Assembly (NCBI GenBank): GCA_000961765.1
Contig: LADT01000053.1
Span: 62,001-126,000 of the forward strand
Direction: 5' to 3'
DNA: 64,000 nucleotides
DNA from: Clostridiaceae bacterium BRH_c20a
Lineage (GTDB): Bacteria; Bacillota; Peptococcia; Peptococcales; BICA1-8
The position numbers were made by a program, and so were the translations under genes. Below, one piece after another: positions 1 through 11,980 of the stretch. Positions within the stretch are counted from its first letter, which is position 1. Each line of letters opens with the position of its first letter. The notes under the pieces are model-generated. The model worked only from the letters and a program-made list of their open reading frames with translations, did no database searches and was not told where the DNA came from.

Positions 1-118
1 CGAAACGTCCGAGAACACTGGTGAATACCAAAATAACTAAACTCGGAACAGTGATAATAAGAATACCTTTAGATATTTGTGAAGTGAACTGGTCAAGCTT
101 AAATAAAAGCTGACTCAC
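1..118 (-). CDS. TRAP transporter small permease, DctQ-type (partial)
   Basis: Only the first 39 codons are in the window; the gene runs off the left edge. The translation begins VSQLLFKLDQFTSQ and then has a hydrophobic stretch ending VFTSVLGRF, which resembles the first membrane helix of DctQ small subunits of TRAP transporters. I chose a GTG start because no ATG is available and a GGAGG lies upstream, though at a rather long spacing of about 11 bases. The gene follows the DctP-type binding protein gene on the same strand, the usual place for dctQ. The assignment leans on that context because the fragment is short. Confidence 0.6.
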   Translation of the reverse strand, partial: MSQLLFKLDQFTSQISKGILIITVPSLVILVFTSVLGRF

Positions 119-138
119 CTTTTTGCCAACCTCCTTAA

Positions 139-170
139 ATGCCCCATTAAACTACTTTTTAATAGGGCAT
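139..170 (-). other. Intercistronic hairpin between dctP and dctQ genes
   Basis: Arms ATGCCC(C)ATTAA and TTAATAGGGCAT enclose a loop of about 8 bases. No U-tract follows on the minus strand, so it is more likely an mRNA-stabilising or partial-attenuation hairpin after the binding protein gene than a full terminator. Similar hairpins follow both tctC genes in this window. Confidence 0.5.
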
Positions 171-177
171 ATCAATA

Positions 178-1230
178 CTAATTTAGACTTACACCCAAAT
201 TATTTAGAACATTTTTAGCAAATTCTTTATCTTCGGCTTGTTCAACATATTCAGAATACATTGATTGTACCTTTTGCTGAAACAACTCTGCATTTTCAGT
301 AGTTATTTTATTCACTTCCATCTCTGCTTCAATTTTTGCTAAATATTCGTCTTCGGATTCCTCTGAAATCTGACGCTGATACTTTATTGATTCCATTCCT
401 GCCTCTTCTACTATCTGTTGTAAATCCGCAGGAAGTTTATCAAATATTCCTTTGTTCATATAAATACCGGTAAATTCAAAAAAGTGATTAGTAATACTTA
501 GATACTTTTGAACTTCATAAAACTTGTTTGTATAGATAATATCTATAGGATTCTCCTGTGCATCAACAACACCCTGTTGAAGAGCAGAATACAATTCCGC
601 AAAATCTATTGCCGCAGGGTTAGCTCCTAATTTACTAAATGTATCCATTTGTGTTTTATTAGGCTGTAATCTTATTTTTATGCCCTCAAGATCACTTGGA
701 GTCTGAATAGGTTTTTTACTATTGGTTATATTCCTATAACCTTGCCGACCATAACCCAACACTTTGAAACCATTTTTTTCCAAAGTAGCAGATAATTGTT
801 TTCCGGTATCTCCATCCATCATGGCATATGCTTTTTCAACATTTTTATCATTAATAATAAAGGGAAGCGAGAACACATTATATCTTGGCTCAAAATTGGC
901 TCCCATATAGGAAATTGCACCATATGTCATCGTAAGAGAACCCTGTTGTACAGCCTCATTCATTTCCACATTACCACCTAATTGTTTAGCTGGATAAACC
1001 TCTACCTTTATTCGTCCCTCACCTTTTTCTTCAACTATTTCTTTAAACTTATACAAGGTCAGGGCTGTGGGATGTCCCTCTGGTTGAGTAGCTCCAAAAC
1101 GAAATAAAAATTCAGGTTTTTTCTCTGTAACTGGGTTTTCTTTCTTTTCAGACTGTGTACCACATCCTGCAAGTATTAAAGCAATAAAAACCACAAATAA
1201 TAATAATGATGTATACTTAATTCTTTTCAT
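178..1230 (-). CDS. TRAP transporter solute-binding protein, DctP family
   Basis: Extracytoplasmic binding lipoprotein that captures an organic acid (family ligands include C4-dicarboxylates, other carboxylates and sulfonates) for a TRAP transporter. The protein starts MKRIKYTS, then a hydrophobic segment and the lipobox LILAGC, then a Lys/Glu-rich linker and a DctP domain with recognisable segments such as FGATQPEGHPT and the conserved-looking SGIK-like region GIKIRLQPN. The chosen ATG at 1230 has GGAGGAG five bases upstream; an in-frame ATG eight codons earlier has no such site. Length is about 350 residues, normal for the family. The dctQ start follows. A sigma-54-like promoter lies about 125 bases upstream. 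The ligand is unknown. Confidence 0.9.
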   Translation of the reverse strand: MKRIKYTSLLLFVVFIALILAGCGTQSEKKENPVTEKKPEFLFRFGATQPEGHPTALTLYKFKEIVEEKGEGRIKVEVYPAKQLGGNVEMNEAVQQGSLTMTYGAISYMGANFEPRYNVFSLPFIINDKNVEKAYAMMDGDTGKQLSATLEKNGFKVLGYGRQGYRNITNSKKPIQTPSDLEGIKIRLQPNKTQMDTFSKLGANPAAIDFAELYSALQQGVVDAQENPIDIIYTNKFYEVQKYLSITNHFFEFTGIYMNKGIFDKLPADLQQIVEEAGMESIKYQRQISEESEDEYLAKIEAEMEVNKITTENAELFQQKVQSMYSEYVEQAEDKEFAKNVLNNLGVSLN

Positions 1231-1353
1231 TTTTCTCCTCCTTTTGTTTTCCAAAAATAATTATTATAAAATGGGATATAACTGTATTTACAGTTTGCAG
1301 AACACCTCCCCTTCTATTGATAATTTATGTGTATTTTCTACAAAAACATATAG

Positions 1354-1370
1354 TTGCAAAAAATATGCCA
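1354..1370 (-). promoter_or_regulatory. Candidate sigma-54 (-24/-12) promoter for the TRAP genes
   Basis: The minus strand reads TGGCATATTTTTTGCAA. The invariant GG and GC are separated by exactly ten bases, as required for RpoN promoters, and the flanks match TGGCA and TTGCA. It points at the dctP gene with a leader of roughly 110 bases. Sigma-54 control of TRAP or Dct transporters through an enhancer-binding protein is known in other bacteria; no such regulator gene lies in this window. Confidence 0.55.
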
Positions 1371-1413
1371 AAAAAAAAACCAGGAAAATAGCCTCATGAT
1401 TTCTAGAATCACA

Positions 1414-1470
1414 TAAAAAAAATGCGGCTATTCGCAACACAGTGTTGCAGAATGCCACATTTTTTTATTT
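1414..1470. terminator. Bidirectional intrinsic terminator upstream of the TRAP promoter
   Basis: A long stem centred on GCAACAC/GTGTTGC, extended through GGC/GCC segments with small bulges, is flanked by an A-run on the left and a T-run on the right. It can act on both strands and isolates the TRAP promoter from transcription arriving from the right. Confidence 0.65.
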
Positions 1471-1491
1471 TTTTTAAATTATTCCTTTTTA

Positions 1492-1695
1492 TTATGGAAA
1501 CAAAGTATTAATCATCATAATGTATAATCCCAAAAAAACATTACTCATTTTATATTTAAATATTAGTACTATAACAAGTAAAATTACTTCAATATTCTTT
1601 AAATAGACCACATCAAAACATTCTATACTGAACACAACTCCTATAAGACCTAAGATACTAACAACATATAATTTATTTAAAAATGTTTTCAACAA
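1492..1695 (-). CDS. Possible small membrane protein
   Basis: A 67-residue reading frame from a TTG codon with GAGGCGG a few bases upstream. The product would have two hydrophobic segments (about residues 8-24 and 36-50) and no recognisable family motif. It sits just before the terminator at about 1.44 kb, in an AT-rich stretch where chance frames are common. I include it only as a possible gene. Confidence 0.25.
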   Translation of the reverse strand: MLKTFLNKLYVVSILGLIGVVFSIECFDVVYLKNIEVILLVIVLIFKYKMSNVFLGLYIMMINTLFP

Positions 1696-2118
1696 TTTAC
1701 CGCCTCATTCAATTTTTATTGATAAGCAACTTGATTATAATATTTATAAATCTTTCCAAGGAATACCCATAGATAAATTCACAAAGTCAACTCAATAATA
1801 GAGTGAAAATACTGAAGACATAAAACTTTTTTTAAATATCAGTACAATGCTCACCCTATCTCCTACGTCATATTTTCAAACATTAAATTTATTATAGTCT
1901 TTTAAAAAAGAGAAGTAAACGCAGAGGCTCTGTTCAGTTCAATAGCATCTATTGCAATTTTCAGTACTACTATCAGGATCTATCCTCAACCACTTTAGAT
2001 TATTAAGCATAGAACAATATCACGTTATGCCTAAAAAACAACTAGGAATAGTGATTCTTATTATTGGAGTAACACTAATTCAAATAAGCCATTTTAGTAA
2101 TTCAATAACGTATTTCTA
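1696..2118. other. Gene-free AT-rich spacer
   Basis: About 420 bases with no frame, ribosome site or repeat I can support on either strand. It separates the gatB terminator from the possible small membrane protein gene. Confidence 0.5.
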
Positions 2119-2160
2119 GAAAAAAAGTAGACTCCCAACCTTTTGGTTCGAAGTCTATTT
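2119..2160 (-). terminator. Intrinsic terminator of the gatCAB genes
   Basis: Just after the gatB stop, the minus strand forms TAGACT...AACC-AAAA-GGTT...AGTCTA followed by a run of T (from the A-run at 2119-2126). It is placed as expected for the end of the gat transcript. Confidence 0.8.
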
Positions 2161-2170
2161 TTCTTATTTA

Positions 2171-3619
2171 TTAAAGCTCATTCAGTTTATCCTTCAACAA
2201 TTTATTAACCACTCCGGGGTTGGCCTGACCCTTAGTTTCCTTCATTATCTGACCAACTAAAAAACCTATGGATTTTTCCTTGCCAGCCTTAAAGTCTTCA
2301 ACAGATTTTGGATTATTAGCTATAACCTGTTCAACTATTGAATTTATCTGTCCTTCATCAGAAATCTGTACCAGTCCTTTTTCCTTAACAATAGCCTCAG
2401 GATCTTTTCCAGTGTTAAACATTTCCTCAAAAACCTGTTTGGCTATTTTGCCACTGATAATATTTTTCTCGATCATTGTTAGCATCTTAGCCAGACCTTC
2501 GGGACTAATCTTGGCCTCTGATATTTCCATATTCTCAGCATTTAAAAGCTTTAAGAGTTCAACCATAATCCAGTTGCTAACCCCTTTATAATCGGGATGG
2601 ATGCATACCGTTTTATCATAGAATTCAGCTAAAGCCCGGGAGCTGGTAATCACACCTGCATCATATTCCGGCAAGCCATGTTCCGCAATTAAACGAGCTT
2701 TTTTTGCCTCGGGCAGCTCAGGTAATCCATTCTTTAATTCCGCTACCCAGTCTCGGCTAATAACCAGTGGAGTTAAATCGGGTTCAGGAAAATATCGATA
2801 ATCATGGGCCTCTTCCTTACTTCTTAAAGATAGAGTTACCCCTTTGTTTTCATCCCAGGTTCTAGTTTCCTGGATAATCCTCTCTCCTTCTTCTACCTGG
2901 TCTATCTGCCTTTGGATCTCATATTCAATTGCCCGCTGTACTGAGCGGAAGGAATTGAGGTTTTTCACTTCTGTCCTAGTACCTAATTCTTTACTGCCCA
3001 CCGGACGAATAGAAATATTGGCATCACAGCGCAAAGAACCTTGCTCCATCTTCACATCGGAAACATCAATATATTCGATAATTGCCTTTAACATTTCTAA
3101 ATAAGCTTTTGCTTCTTCGGCAGAGCGAAGATCAGGCTCAGATACTATTTCAACCAACGGTACACCTGCCCGATTATAGTCTGCTAAAGATGAAAAAGAG
3201 GATGAAATAGTATCTCCTTGGTGAACAAGCTTTCCTGCATCCTCTTCCATATGCAAGCGGGTTATACCAATTCTTTTTATTTCTCCATTAACATTTATGT
3301 CTAAGTGACCGTGCTCCGCAATAGGCAAGTCATACTGAGAAGTTTGAAAAGCTTTAGTTAAATCAGGATAAAAATAATTTTTCCTATCAAATTTACTAAA
3401 TTCAGCAATACTGCAATTTATAGCTAATCCAGCCTTAATTGCATATTCCAGGACCTTTTTATTAAGTACCGGTAAAACACCTGGCAAACCTAAACAGATG
3501 GGGCAAACATGGGTATTAGGCTCACCACCAAATTCTGTGGGGCAGCCGCAGAAAATCTTGGTTTTCGTCTTTAATTCGACATGTACCTCTAAGCCAATGA
3601 CTGCTTCATACTGACCCAT
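2171..3619 (-). CDS. gatB: Aspartyl/glutamyl-tRNA(Asn/Gln) amidotransferase subunit B
   Basis: GatB activates the misacylated glutamate or aspartate on tRNA(Gln)/tRNA(Asn) and receives ammonia from GatA through a tunnel. The 482-residue protein is family length, begins [16 protein letters not shown], and has a zinc site at C24, C26, C39 and C42. The C-terminal YqeY-like tail ends [19 protein letters not shown], the usual tRNA-binding end. GGGGGTGA overlaps the end of gatA, so the two genes are translationally coupled. Its presence suggests the organism relies on the indirect route to Gln-tRNA and perhaps Asn-tRNA. Confidence 0.97.
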   Translation of the reverse strand: MGQYEAVIGLEVHVELKTKTKIFCGCPTEFGGEPNTHVCPICLGLPGVLPVLNKKVLEYAIKAGLAINCSIAEFSKFDRKNYFYPDLTKAFQTSQYDLPIAEHGHLDINVNGEIKRIGITRLHMEEDAGKLVHQGDTISSSFSSLADYNRAGVPLVEIVSEPDLRSAEEAKAYLEMLKAIIEYIDVSDVKMEQGSLRCDANISIRPVGSKELGTRTEVKNLNSFRSVQRAIEYEIQRQIDQVEEGERIIQETRTWDENKGVTLSLRSKEEAHDYRYFPEPDLTPLVISRDWVAELKNGLPELPEAKKARLIAEHGLPEYDAGVITSSRALAEFYDKTVCIHPDYKGVSNWIMVELLKLLNAENMEISEAKISPEGLAKMLTMIEKNIISGKIAKQVFEEMFNTGKDPEAIVKEKGLVQISDEGQINSIVEQVIANNPKSVEDFKAGKEKSIGFLVGQIMKETKGQANPGVVNKLLKDKLNEL

Positions 3620-3620
3620 T

Positions 3621-5081
3621 CTATTTCACCCCCTCTAAGCTTGGTTCCAATCTTGTCTGGTCGGAGTTTTGCTCTAGAGTATATGCTACTCTTAATAAGT
3701 TTCCTTCCCCAAAGGCTTTGCCAACAAACTGCAACCCTACCGGCATGTTATTGACCAGTCCGTAAGGTAGGGATAGGGCAGGAATACCTGCTAAGTTAAT
3801 AGGAATTGTACAAACATCCTGCTTATACATGGCTATAGTATCAGCTTTGGAACCGAACTCAAAAGCCACACTAGGTGCCGTCGGAGTTATTAAACAATCG
3901 AACTTTTCAAAAGCTTTATCAAAATCCTGCTTTACTAAATTCCTAACCTTTAAGGCTTTAAGATAATATGCATCATAATAACCGGAGCTCAAAGCATATG
4001 TCCCAAGCATAATCCGCCGCTTTACCTCTATGCCAAAACCTTGATCTCTGGTGCGGCTGAACATACTGACTATATCATCAGCATCCTCAACCCGCAGTCC
4101 GTATCGTACACCATCATAACGAGCCAGGTTAGAGCTGCACTCGGCGGGTGCTATTATATAATAAGCCGGTAGTGCATATTGGGTATGGGGTAAGGAACAC
4201 TCCTCCACTACTGCTCCAAGTTCCTCTAGTTTATTTATTGCTTCCCTAATTTTAGCTTCTACTTCCGGTTCTATACCTTCACCAAAATACTCCCGAGGAA
4301 TACCAATACGCATATCCTTGATGTCATTGACTAAAAATCTGGTATAATCCGGATAATCAACTAGAGCGGACGTGGAATCAAAGGAATCATGACCTGTAAT
4401 AGCATTCATTACTAAGGCACAGTCAGTAACATCTCTGGTAAAGGGGCCAATTTGGTCCAGGGAGGAAGCATAAGCAATAAGACCATATCTTGACACTGCT
4501 CCATAGGTAGGTTTGAGCCCTACTACTCCACAAAAAGAGGCAGGCTGACGGATTGAACCACCAGTGTCTGAGCCCAAGGCAAATACGGCTTCCCCTGAAG
4601 CAACTGCAGCAGCAGATCCACCGCTTGAACCGCCTGGTACACAGTTTAAATCCCAGGGGTTACAGGTAGGGAAGAAACCGGAATTTTCCGTAGATGACCC
4701 CATGGCAAATTCGTCCATATTAGTTTTACCCAGTAGGATACTGCCGGCACCTAAAAGCTTCTCATAAACTTTTGCACTATATGGCGGAATAAAGTTGTAG
4801 AGGATTTTAGATGAGCAGGTAGTCTTAATATCCTCGGTACACATATTATCCTTCAAGGCCATAGGAATACCAGCTAGGGGACCTAAGCTTTCCCCCTTGC
4901 TTCTTTTTTGATCTATTTCCCGGGCAACTTGTATAGCTTCATCCTTTGTAACTGTGACAAAGGCTTTAATTTTATCATCAATCTTTTCAATTTTCTCTAA
5001 CGCCTGGTTTGTTAATTCTTCGGCACTTATTTCCCTATTTGCTAATAAATCCCGAAGACCATGAATCGTTGATAACTCCAC
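3621..5081 (-). CDS. gatA: Aspartyl/glutamyl-tRNA amidotransferase subunit A
   Basis: Glutaminase subunit of GatCAB and member of the amidase-signature family. The 486-residue protein carries the Ser-cis-Ser-Lys triad: K77 in [10 protein letters not shown]152 in the [10 protein letters not shown] loop, and S176 in [10 protein letters not shown]; the spacings match characterised GatA. It lies between gatC and gatB with only short gaps, so the three genes form one unit. No unusual features. Confidence 0.97.
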   Translation of the reverse strand: MELSTIHGLRDLLANREISAEELTNQALEKIEKIDDKIKAFVTVTKDEAIQVAREIDQKRSKGESLGPLAGIPMALKDNMCTEDIKTTCSSKILYNFIPPYSAKVYEKLLGAGSILLGKTNMDEFAMGSSTENSGFFPTCNPWDLNCVPGGSSGGSAAAVASGEAVFALGSDTGGSIRQPASFCGVVGLKPTYGAVSRYGLIAYASSLDQIGPFTRDVTDCALVMNAITGHDSFDSTSALVDYPDYTRFLVNDIKDMRIGIPREYFGEGIEPEVEAKIREAINKLEELGAVVEECSLPHTQYALPAYYIIAPAECSSNLARYDGVRYGLRVEDADDIVSMFSRTRDQGFGIEVKRRIMLGTYALSSGYYDAYYLKALKVRNLVKQDFDKAFEKFDCLITPTAPSVAFEFGSKADTIAMYKQDVCTIPINLAGIPALSLPYGLVNNMPVGLQFVGKAFGEGNLLRVAYTLEQNSDQTRLEPSLEGVK

Positions 5082-5094
5082 CGTTTTCCCTCCT

Positions 5095-5379
5095 TTAAAC
5101 TATCTTCGGTACTTTAAACATTCCTTCATCTTCCTCAGGAGCATTCTGCAGAACCTTTTCCTTAGGTAAAGTAGCTCTTAGCTCATCCTCCCGAAGAACG
5201 TTGTAAATTGGCAAAACATGGGCTAAAGGTTCTACTCCACTTGTATCAACCTTATTTAAAACTTCCATTGAGTCCAGAATCTTGTTTAATTCTCGAAGCT
5301 GTTCCACCTTTTCAGCTTCAGTCAGCTCCAACCGAGATAAAAGAGCAACATACTCGACATCCTTTATGGATATTTTCAT
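5095..5379 (-). CDS. gatC: Aspartyl/glutamyl-tRNA amidotransferase subunit C
   Basis: Small subunit (94 residues) that wraps around and stabilises GatA against GatB. It starts [19 protein letters not shown] and has the expected helical N-terminus followed by the VEPLAHVLP segment. A GGAG lies about ten bases upstream of the ATG. It is the first of the three gat genes; a 365-base repeat-rich spacer separates it from ligA. Confidence 0.95.
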   Translation of the reverse strand: MKISIKDVEYVALLSRLELTEAEKVEQLRELNKILDSMEVLNKVDTSGVEPLAHVLPIYNVLREDELRATLPKEKVLQNAPEEDEGMFKVPKIV

Positions 5380-5420
5380 CTATTATCAACTCCTTTTGAG
5401 ATTTGGGGTAAAGACAATTA

Positions 5421-5447
5421 GTTAGTTACTGGTGGCTAGTGGCTAGT
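5421..5447. repeat. Short heptamer repeat, AGTGGCT type
   Basis: The stretch contains two to three copies of a degenerate GTGGCTA unit. The same heptamer is repeated five times at 7784-7821 and recurs near 63770. It is non-coding and lies directly before a palindromic repeat. Confidence 0.6.
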
Positions 5448-5449
5448 TT

Positions 5450-5600
5450 GCTATGAAAGCCTGGTGGTAGCTGTGTCATCCTGAGGGAGGGACGACCGAA
5501 GGATCTTAAGATTCTTCACTACGAAAGATCCTTCGCTGTCGTTCAGGATGACGGGAAAGCTTTCATTTATCGTGGTGCGGGCGACGCGTGATAATTGGGA
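5450..5600. repeat. Dispersed paired palindrome, TCATCCTGAG family (copy 1)
   Basis: About 140-150 bases: GCTATGAAAGC lead-in, TCATCCTGAGGGAGG...GAAGGATCTT, a short centre, the inverted arm AAGATCCTTCG...TTCAGGATGAC, then a tail with CGTGGTGCG and GCGTGATAATTG. The two arms are inverted relative to each other, so the transcript folds into a long hairpin. Copies occur at 45738, 52217 and, reversed, 55717. It occupies most of the gatC-ligA spacer; the rest (5601-5744) shows nothing I can name. Confidence 0.9.
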
Positions 5601-5744
5601 GAGCTTTAGCCCGTGGCAATCTACGCTTTTAATTTGGGGCAGGGGATCGCCGCGCTATCGCTCGCGATGAAAATTGCAGTAAGCTATATGCTGTTACACT
5701 AATGTATTTTCTGGTCACTGAGCACTGGACACGAGACTTGCAGT

Positions 5745-7781
<2,037 letters not shown>

Positions 7782-7783
7782 TC

Positions 7784-7821
<38 letters not shown>

Positions 7822-8001
7822 TAATTATTAATGGTTCGTGTGACCAAGTATGCTAAGATTTGTTGACGTGCCACGATGAATAACAATCTTGCCTGATGTG
7901 TCATCGTGACGACGTTTATTAATTTTCGGTAGCACTGTAGCACGGACATGCACTTATACCAAAAAGCCGTCACACGGACCTAATAACTAGCTATTGAGCT
8001 T

Positions 8002-10170
8002 TCACACTTTTTTTATCGGAGCATACCTACTAATGAGTTTCTTTATCCCCTGGTCAGGAAACGCCACACTAACCTCGGCTTCATCCCCAGACCCCTTGAC
8101 AGAAATCACAAGACCCTCTCCCCATTTATTATGCTCAACTTTATCACCTAAGTTAAAGGTTTCACCGCCGCTGGGTTTAGGAGAGTTAAATAAATTACCA
8201 GAAGTCTTGCCGAAAAAGGATGACTTTTCTTCTCTTTTTCCAGCCTGGGAGCTTTCCAGATATCTTTCAGGTATTTCTTCGATAAAACGGGAAGGCGAAT
8301 TATATGCATCTCTTCCATAAATAGTTCTTTTCCATGCCCTAGTAAGATAGACCTTTTCCTCTGCCCTTGTTAAAGCTACATAACAGAGCCTTCGTTCTTC
8401 TTCAATCTCTTCAGGGTCAGTGGAATTTATACTGCGACTGTGGGGAAAAAGATTTTCTTCCATTCCGGTTACAAAAACTATGGGAAATTCTAGACCTTTG
8501 GCTCCATGCATGGTCATGATAACCATTGCGTCTTCATCGGCATCATAATTATCAATATCAGTGACCAAAGAAATTTCGGCTAAAAAGGTGGAAAGATCAT
8601 CACCTTGACTTTCAGTATCATACTTTTTAGTTACTGTTAAAAACTCCTGCAGATTTTCTAAGCGAGTTTCTGCTTCAACGGTTTTTTCCAGCAGCAGTTC
8701 TTGGAGATACCCTGTGTCCTCTAATATTTTATTTGTCAAGAAAGTAATATCACTATTACTTAACTCTCTAAAACCATCTACCAGCTTTTTAAAGCCCTTG
8801 ATGGAATTAGCCGTCTTAGTCGATATTCCCGCTGCTTCCGGCTCCGCCATAACATCATATATAGTCTTGCCATTTAAGGCGCCATAATTAACCAACTTGT
8901 CCCAAGAAGTATCGCCAATACCTCTCTTTGGTGTATTTATTACTCGCTTTAGACTTACCTCATCCAATGGATTAGCAATAACCTTCAAGTAAGCCAAAAT
9001 ATCCTTAATTTCTTTTCGATCATAGAATTTGGTTCCCCCAAATACCCGATAGGGAATATTGCCACGAATTAAGGACTCCTCTATGGCCCTAAACTGCCCA
9101 GTAGTCCGGCACAAGACAGCAAAATCCTTATATTCTTTCTGATCTCGATCTAATATTTGCCTGATTGTCCGTACAATAAAGAAAGCTTCATCAACTTCGT
9201 CTTGGGCAGTATAGTAATAAATTTTATCCCCGCCCTCTTTTTCTGTCCAGAGGCTTTTAGTTTTTCGGCGGGAATTATTTTTTACCACCTCATTTGCTGC
9301 ATCAAGAATGTTTTGAGTAGAGCGATAATTTTGTTCTAATTTAATTACTTTGGTCTTTAGATAATCTTCTTCAAAACTTAAGATATTTTTGATATCTGCC
9401 CCTCTCCATTGATAAATGGACTGATCATCATCGCCCACCACACAGAGGTTTTTATGCTTAGCAGCTAAAAGAGTAATCAGCATATATTGGGCAGTATTGG
9501 TATCTTGGTATTCATCAACTAATATGTATTTAAATCTTTCCTGATATTTCTCTAAAATAAATGGTTTTTCCTTAAACAGGAGAACCGTGAGCATAATCAG
9601 ATCATCAAAGTCCAGAGCATTATTATTTTGTAAGCGTTTCTGGTATTCACCATAGATATTAATAATCTGGTCATCGAAATAAGTGTTTTCGGGATCCTTC
9701 CGAGCAGCATCCGATGTCTTTAGTTCATTCTTGTAATTGGAAATCTTGTTGCTAATAGTGCGCGGTGTGTATTTTTTTTCATCCAGATTCTTTTCCTTCA
9801 AAATCATCTTTATAAGGGTCTGCTGATCAGAATCATCATAAATAACAAAATTAGACGTATATCCCAATTCACTGATTTCCCGCCGTAATATCCTTAAGCA
9901 GGTAGAATGAAAGGTTGCAACCCAGAGTTGTTGAGTAGCTATACCAACCAGTTTTTCTAATCTTTCTCGCATTTCCTGAGCAGCTTTATTAGTAAAGGTT
10001 ATAGCCAGGATATTTCCCGGGTAAACCTTTTTTTCAAAAATAAGGTAAGCAATTCTATGGGTCAAGACCCGAGTTTTACCACTCCCAGCCCCTGCCAAAA
10101 TCAGTAAAGGCCCTTCTGTACATTGAACAGCCTTCTGTTGTTCAGGGTTTAGATTATCCAAAATTGACAA
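8002..10170 (-). CDS. pcrA: ATP-dependent DNA helicase PcrA (UvrD/Rep family)
   Basis: Superfamily 1A 3'-5' helicase that clears protein-DNA complexes and takes part in rolling-circle replication and repair. The 722-residue protein has Walker A GAGSGKT (near residue 27), motif II VDEYQDTN, motif III GDDDQSIYQWRGA, the QNYRS motif IV region and the VALTRAE motif near 610. The C-terminus has the VEHNKWGEGLV segment typical of PcrA and involved in RNA polymerase contact. It starts at TTG (M-S-I-L-D-N) preceded by GGAGGAAC. Full length. Confidence 0.97.
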   Translation of the reverse strand: MSILDNLNPEQQKAVQCTEGPLLILAGAGSGKTRVLTHRIAYLIFEKKVYPGNILAITFTNKAAQEMRERLEKLVGIATQQLWVATFHSTCLRILRREISELGYTSNFVIYDDSDQQTLIKMILKEKNLDEKKYTPRTISNKISNYKNELKTSDAARKDPENTYFDDQIINIYGEYQKRLQNNNALDFDDLIMLTVLLFKEKPFILEKYQERFKYILVDEYQDTNTAQYMLITLLAAKHKNLCVVGDDDQSIYQWRGADIKNILSFEEDYLKTKVIKLEQNYRSTQNILDAANEVVKNNSRRKTKSLWTEKEGGDKIYYYTAQDEVDEAFFIVRTIRQILDRDQKEYKDFAVLCRTTGQFRAIEESLIRGNIPYRVFGGTKFYDRKEIKDILAYLKVIANPLDEVSLKRVINTPKRGIGDTSWDKLVNYGALNGKTIYDVMAEPEAAGISTKTANSIKGFKKLVDGFRELSNSDITFLTNKILEDTGYLQELLLEKTVEAETRLENLQEFLTVTKKYDTESQGDDLSTFLAEISLVTDIDNYDADEDAMVIMTMHGAKGLEFPIVFVTGMEENLFPHSRSINSTDPEEIEEERRLCYVALTRAEEKVYLTRAWKRTIYGRDAYNSPSRFIEEIPERYLESSQAGKREEKSSFFGKTSGNLFNSPKPSGGETFNLGDKVEHNKWGEGLVISVKGSGDEAEVSVAFPDQGIKKLISRYAPIKKV

Positions 10171-10312
10171 AATTGTTCCTCCTCTATTTCCATTAAAAGG
10201 TCTTAAATATTATACCAGATTTATTCAAAGTAAGGAATGGGGACACGCTTCCTTTAAAGCCTTAATAAAATGATAAGAAATACCCCCAATCAATGGCTAG
10301 TTAGTGATGAGA

Positions 10313-10337
10313 AAAGACAGGACTGTAATCCTGTCTT
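10313..10337 (-). terminator. Terminator of the MFS transporter gene
   Basis: AAGACAGGA and TCCTGTCTT form a perfect nine-pair stem directly after the stop codon; on the minus strand the stem continues into CTTTTCT. Confidence 0.75.
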
Positions 10338-10342
10338 AATAT

Positions 10343-11806
10343 CTAGCTTGTTTGTGATTTTAATGAACCTCGAACTAATGATGTAAACACTGCAATTAAG
10401 GCTATACACGCTGCAACAAGGAAAGTCATCTGTACAGCCCCAGTGAAAGACTGAGCCTTTAAAGCTATACCTTCTAAACCTTGTCCTGAATATCCTTCCG
10501 TCAGATGGATTATTCTAGAACTATATACGGCACCGGCAATGGCTACTCCCAAAACCATTCCAATATTTCTCATAATTGCCAGCATACTTGAGGCAATTCC
10601 CCTTCGATTAGGAGGTACCGAACCCAGGACAGCACTATTATTTGGAGTTTGAAACATCCCTGTCCCCAAGCCAATAACTGCCAAGGACATTTCTATGTAA
10701 AACTTACTTGAATTTATATCTAAATTGCTTAGAAGCCATAATCCAAATGCAGTTATTCCCATGCCTAAAGAACTGATATATCTACTATCAAGCTTATCAG
10801 ATATAGTTCCACTGATCGGGGCAACTATCATGGTAACAAGGGGCATTGGAATCAACATCATCCCCGCTTGAGCCGGCGACAACTGCAATAACTGCTGAAA
10901 ATAAAAAGGCATTATTAATATAACTGAATACATGGCCATGTAATTAATCATTGCAGACAAATTTCCCATAGAATACAGTCTATTCCTAAATAATGATAGA
11001 TCTAACATGGGGTAAGGTATGCGTTTCTCAAATAAAACAAATACAAGTAATAAAACTAAGCCTAAAGAAAGTAATCCGATAATAGTGGGATTGAGCCAAC
11101 CTATTTTTTCTCCATAACTTAAGGGAAACAAAATACAAATTAAAGCAAAAAACAGTAGCAGAGAACCAATGACATCAAAAGGCTGGGAATTATGATTTCT
11201 TACATCTGGAATTACTTTATAGGCAAATATGATACTAATAATTCCAATAGGAATATTAATATAAAATACACTCTGCCAGCCAAAGTGGCTTGTTAAAAAA
11301 CCACCGAGGATTGGTCCAGTAGTTAGGGCAACTGAAACCGCTATTGCAATTAAACCTAGGGATTTTCCTCTTTGTTGAGGAGGAGTTATGTTAGTAATAA
11401 TGGCTGGCCCCATGGACATCATCATTCCCGCGCCAATGGCCTGGACAGCTCTAAATATAATTAGGAGCATTATCGACGGTGAAAGTGCACAAAGCAAAGA
11501 TCCAATTGAAAATACTGCAAACCCTGAAATATAGATACGCTTGTGTCCATATAAATCTCCCATGCGACCATATGTAAGGAGTAAACTGCTGATTATTAAT
11601 AGATAGGACATAACAACCCATTCAACGGTAGCCAGTGAAACATTATAAAAAGCACTTATACTAGGTAAAGCAATATTTACTACGCTTCCGTCTAAAGGTC
11701 CCATAAAAGTGCCTACTGCTACCGCTAGTAAAATCATTCTTCTTTCCTTAGCAGTTAAGTTTTCATATAGTGCACCTACCGACTTATTTCCTACTTTTGC
11801 ATCCAT
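10343..11806 (-). CDS. MFS drug:H+ antiporter, DHA2/EmrB type (14 membrane segments)
   Basis: Predicted proton-driven exporter of toxic compounds. Diagnostic signs are the start region TFMGPLDGSVVNIALPSI (motif D1 of DHA2), the GRMGDLYGHKR loop after helix 2 (motif A), and the GPILGGFL segment (motif C). About 487 residues and 14 hydrophobic segments. The start was placed at the ATG preceded by GGAGG at six bases; an in-frame ATG four codons earlier overlaps that ribosome site. Single gene with its own terminator. Substrate unknown. Confidence 0.9.
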   Translation of the reverse strand: MDAKVGNKSVGALYENLTAKERRMILLAVAVGTFMGPLDGSVVNIALPSISAFYNVSLATVEWVVMSYLLIISSLLLTYGRMGDLYGHKRIYISGFAVFSIGSLLCALSPSIMLLIIFRAVQAIGAGMMMSMGPAIITNITPPQQRGKSLGLIAIAVSVALTTGPILGGFLTSHFGWQSVFYINIPIGIISIIFAYKVIPDVRNHNSQPFDVIGSLLLFFALICILFPLSYGEKIGWLNPTIIGLLSLGLVLLLVFVLFEKRIPYPMLDLSLFRNRLYSMGNLSAMINYMAMYSVILIMPFYFQQLLQLSPAQAGMMLIPMPLVTMIVAPISGTISDKLDSRYISSLGMGITAFGLWLLSNLDINSSKFYIEMSLAVIGLGTGMFQTPNNSAVLGSVPPNRRGIASSMLAIMRNIGMVLGVAIAGAVYSSRIIHLTEGYSGQGLEGIALKAQSFTGAVQMTFLVAACIALIAVFTSLVRGSLKSQTS

Positions 11807-11980
11807 ATAATCCTCCATAAAAAGTTATGTTATTAATGCATATCATACACCAACATTTTACCACAAATTTCTGACACGAAATCTAATAAAGTGAGTTAAC
11901 TACCCCAATTTTATTGGATTAAACCTTATTTTACAGCAAGTCAAGAACCGTCCCCGAATTGCCTGATAGAAAGCTAACCC

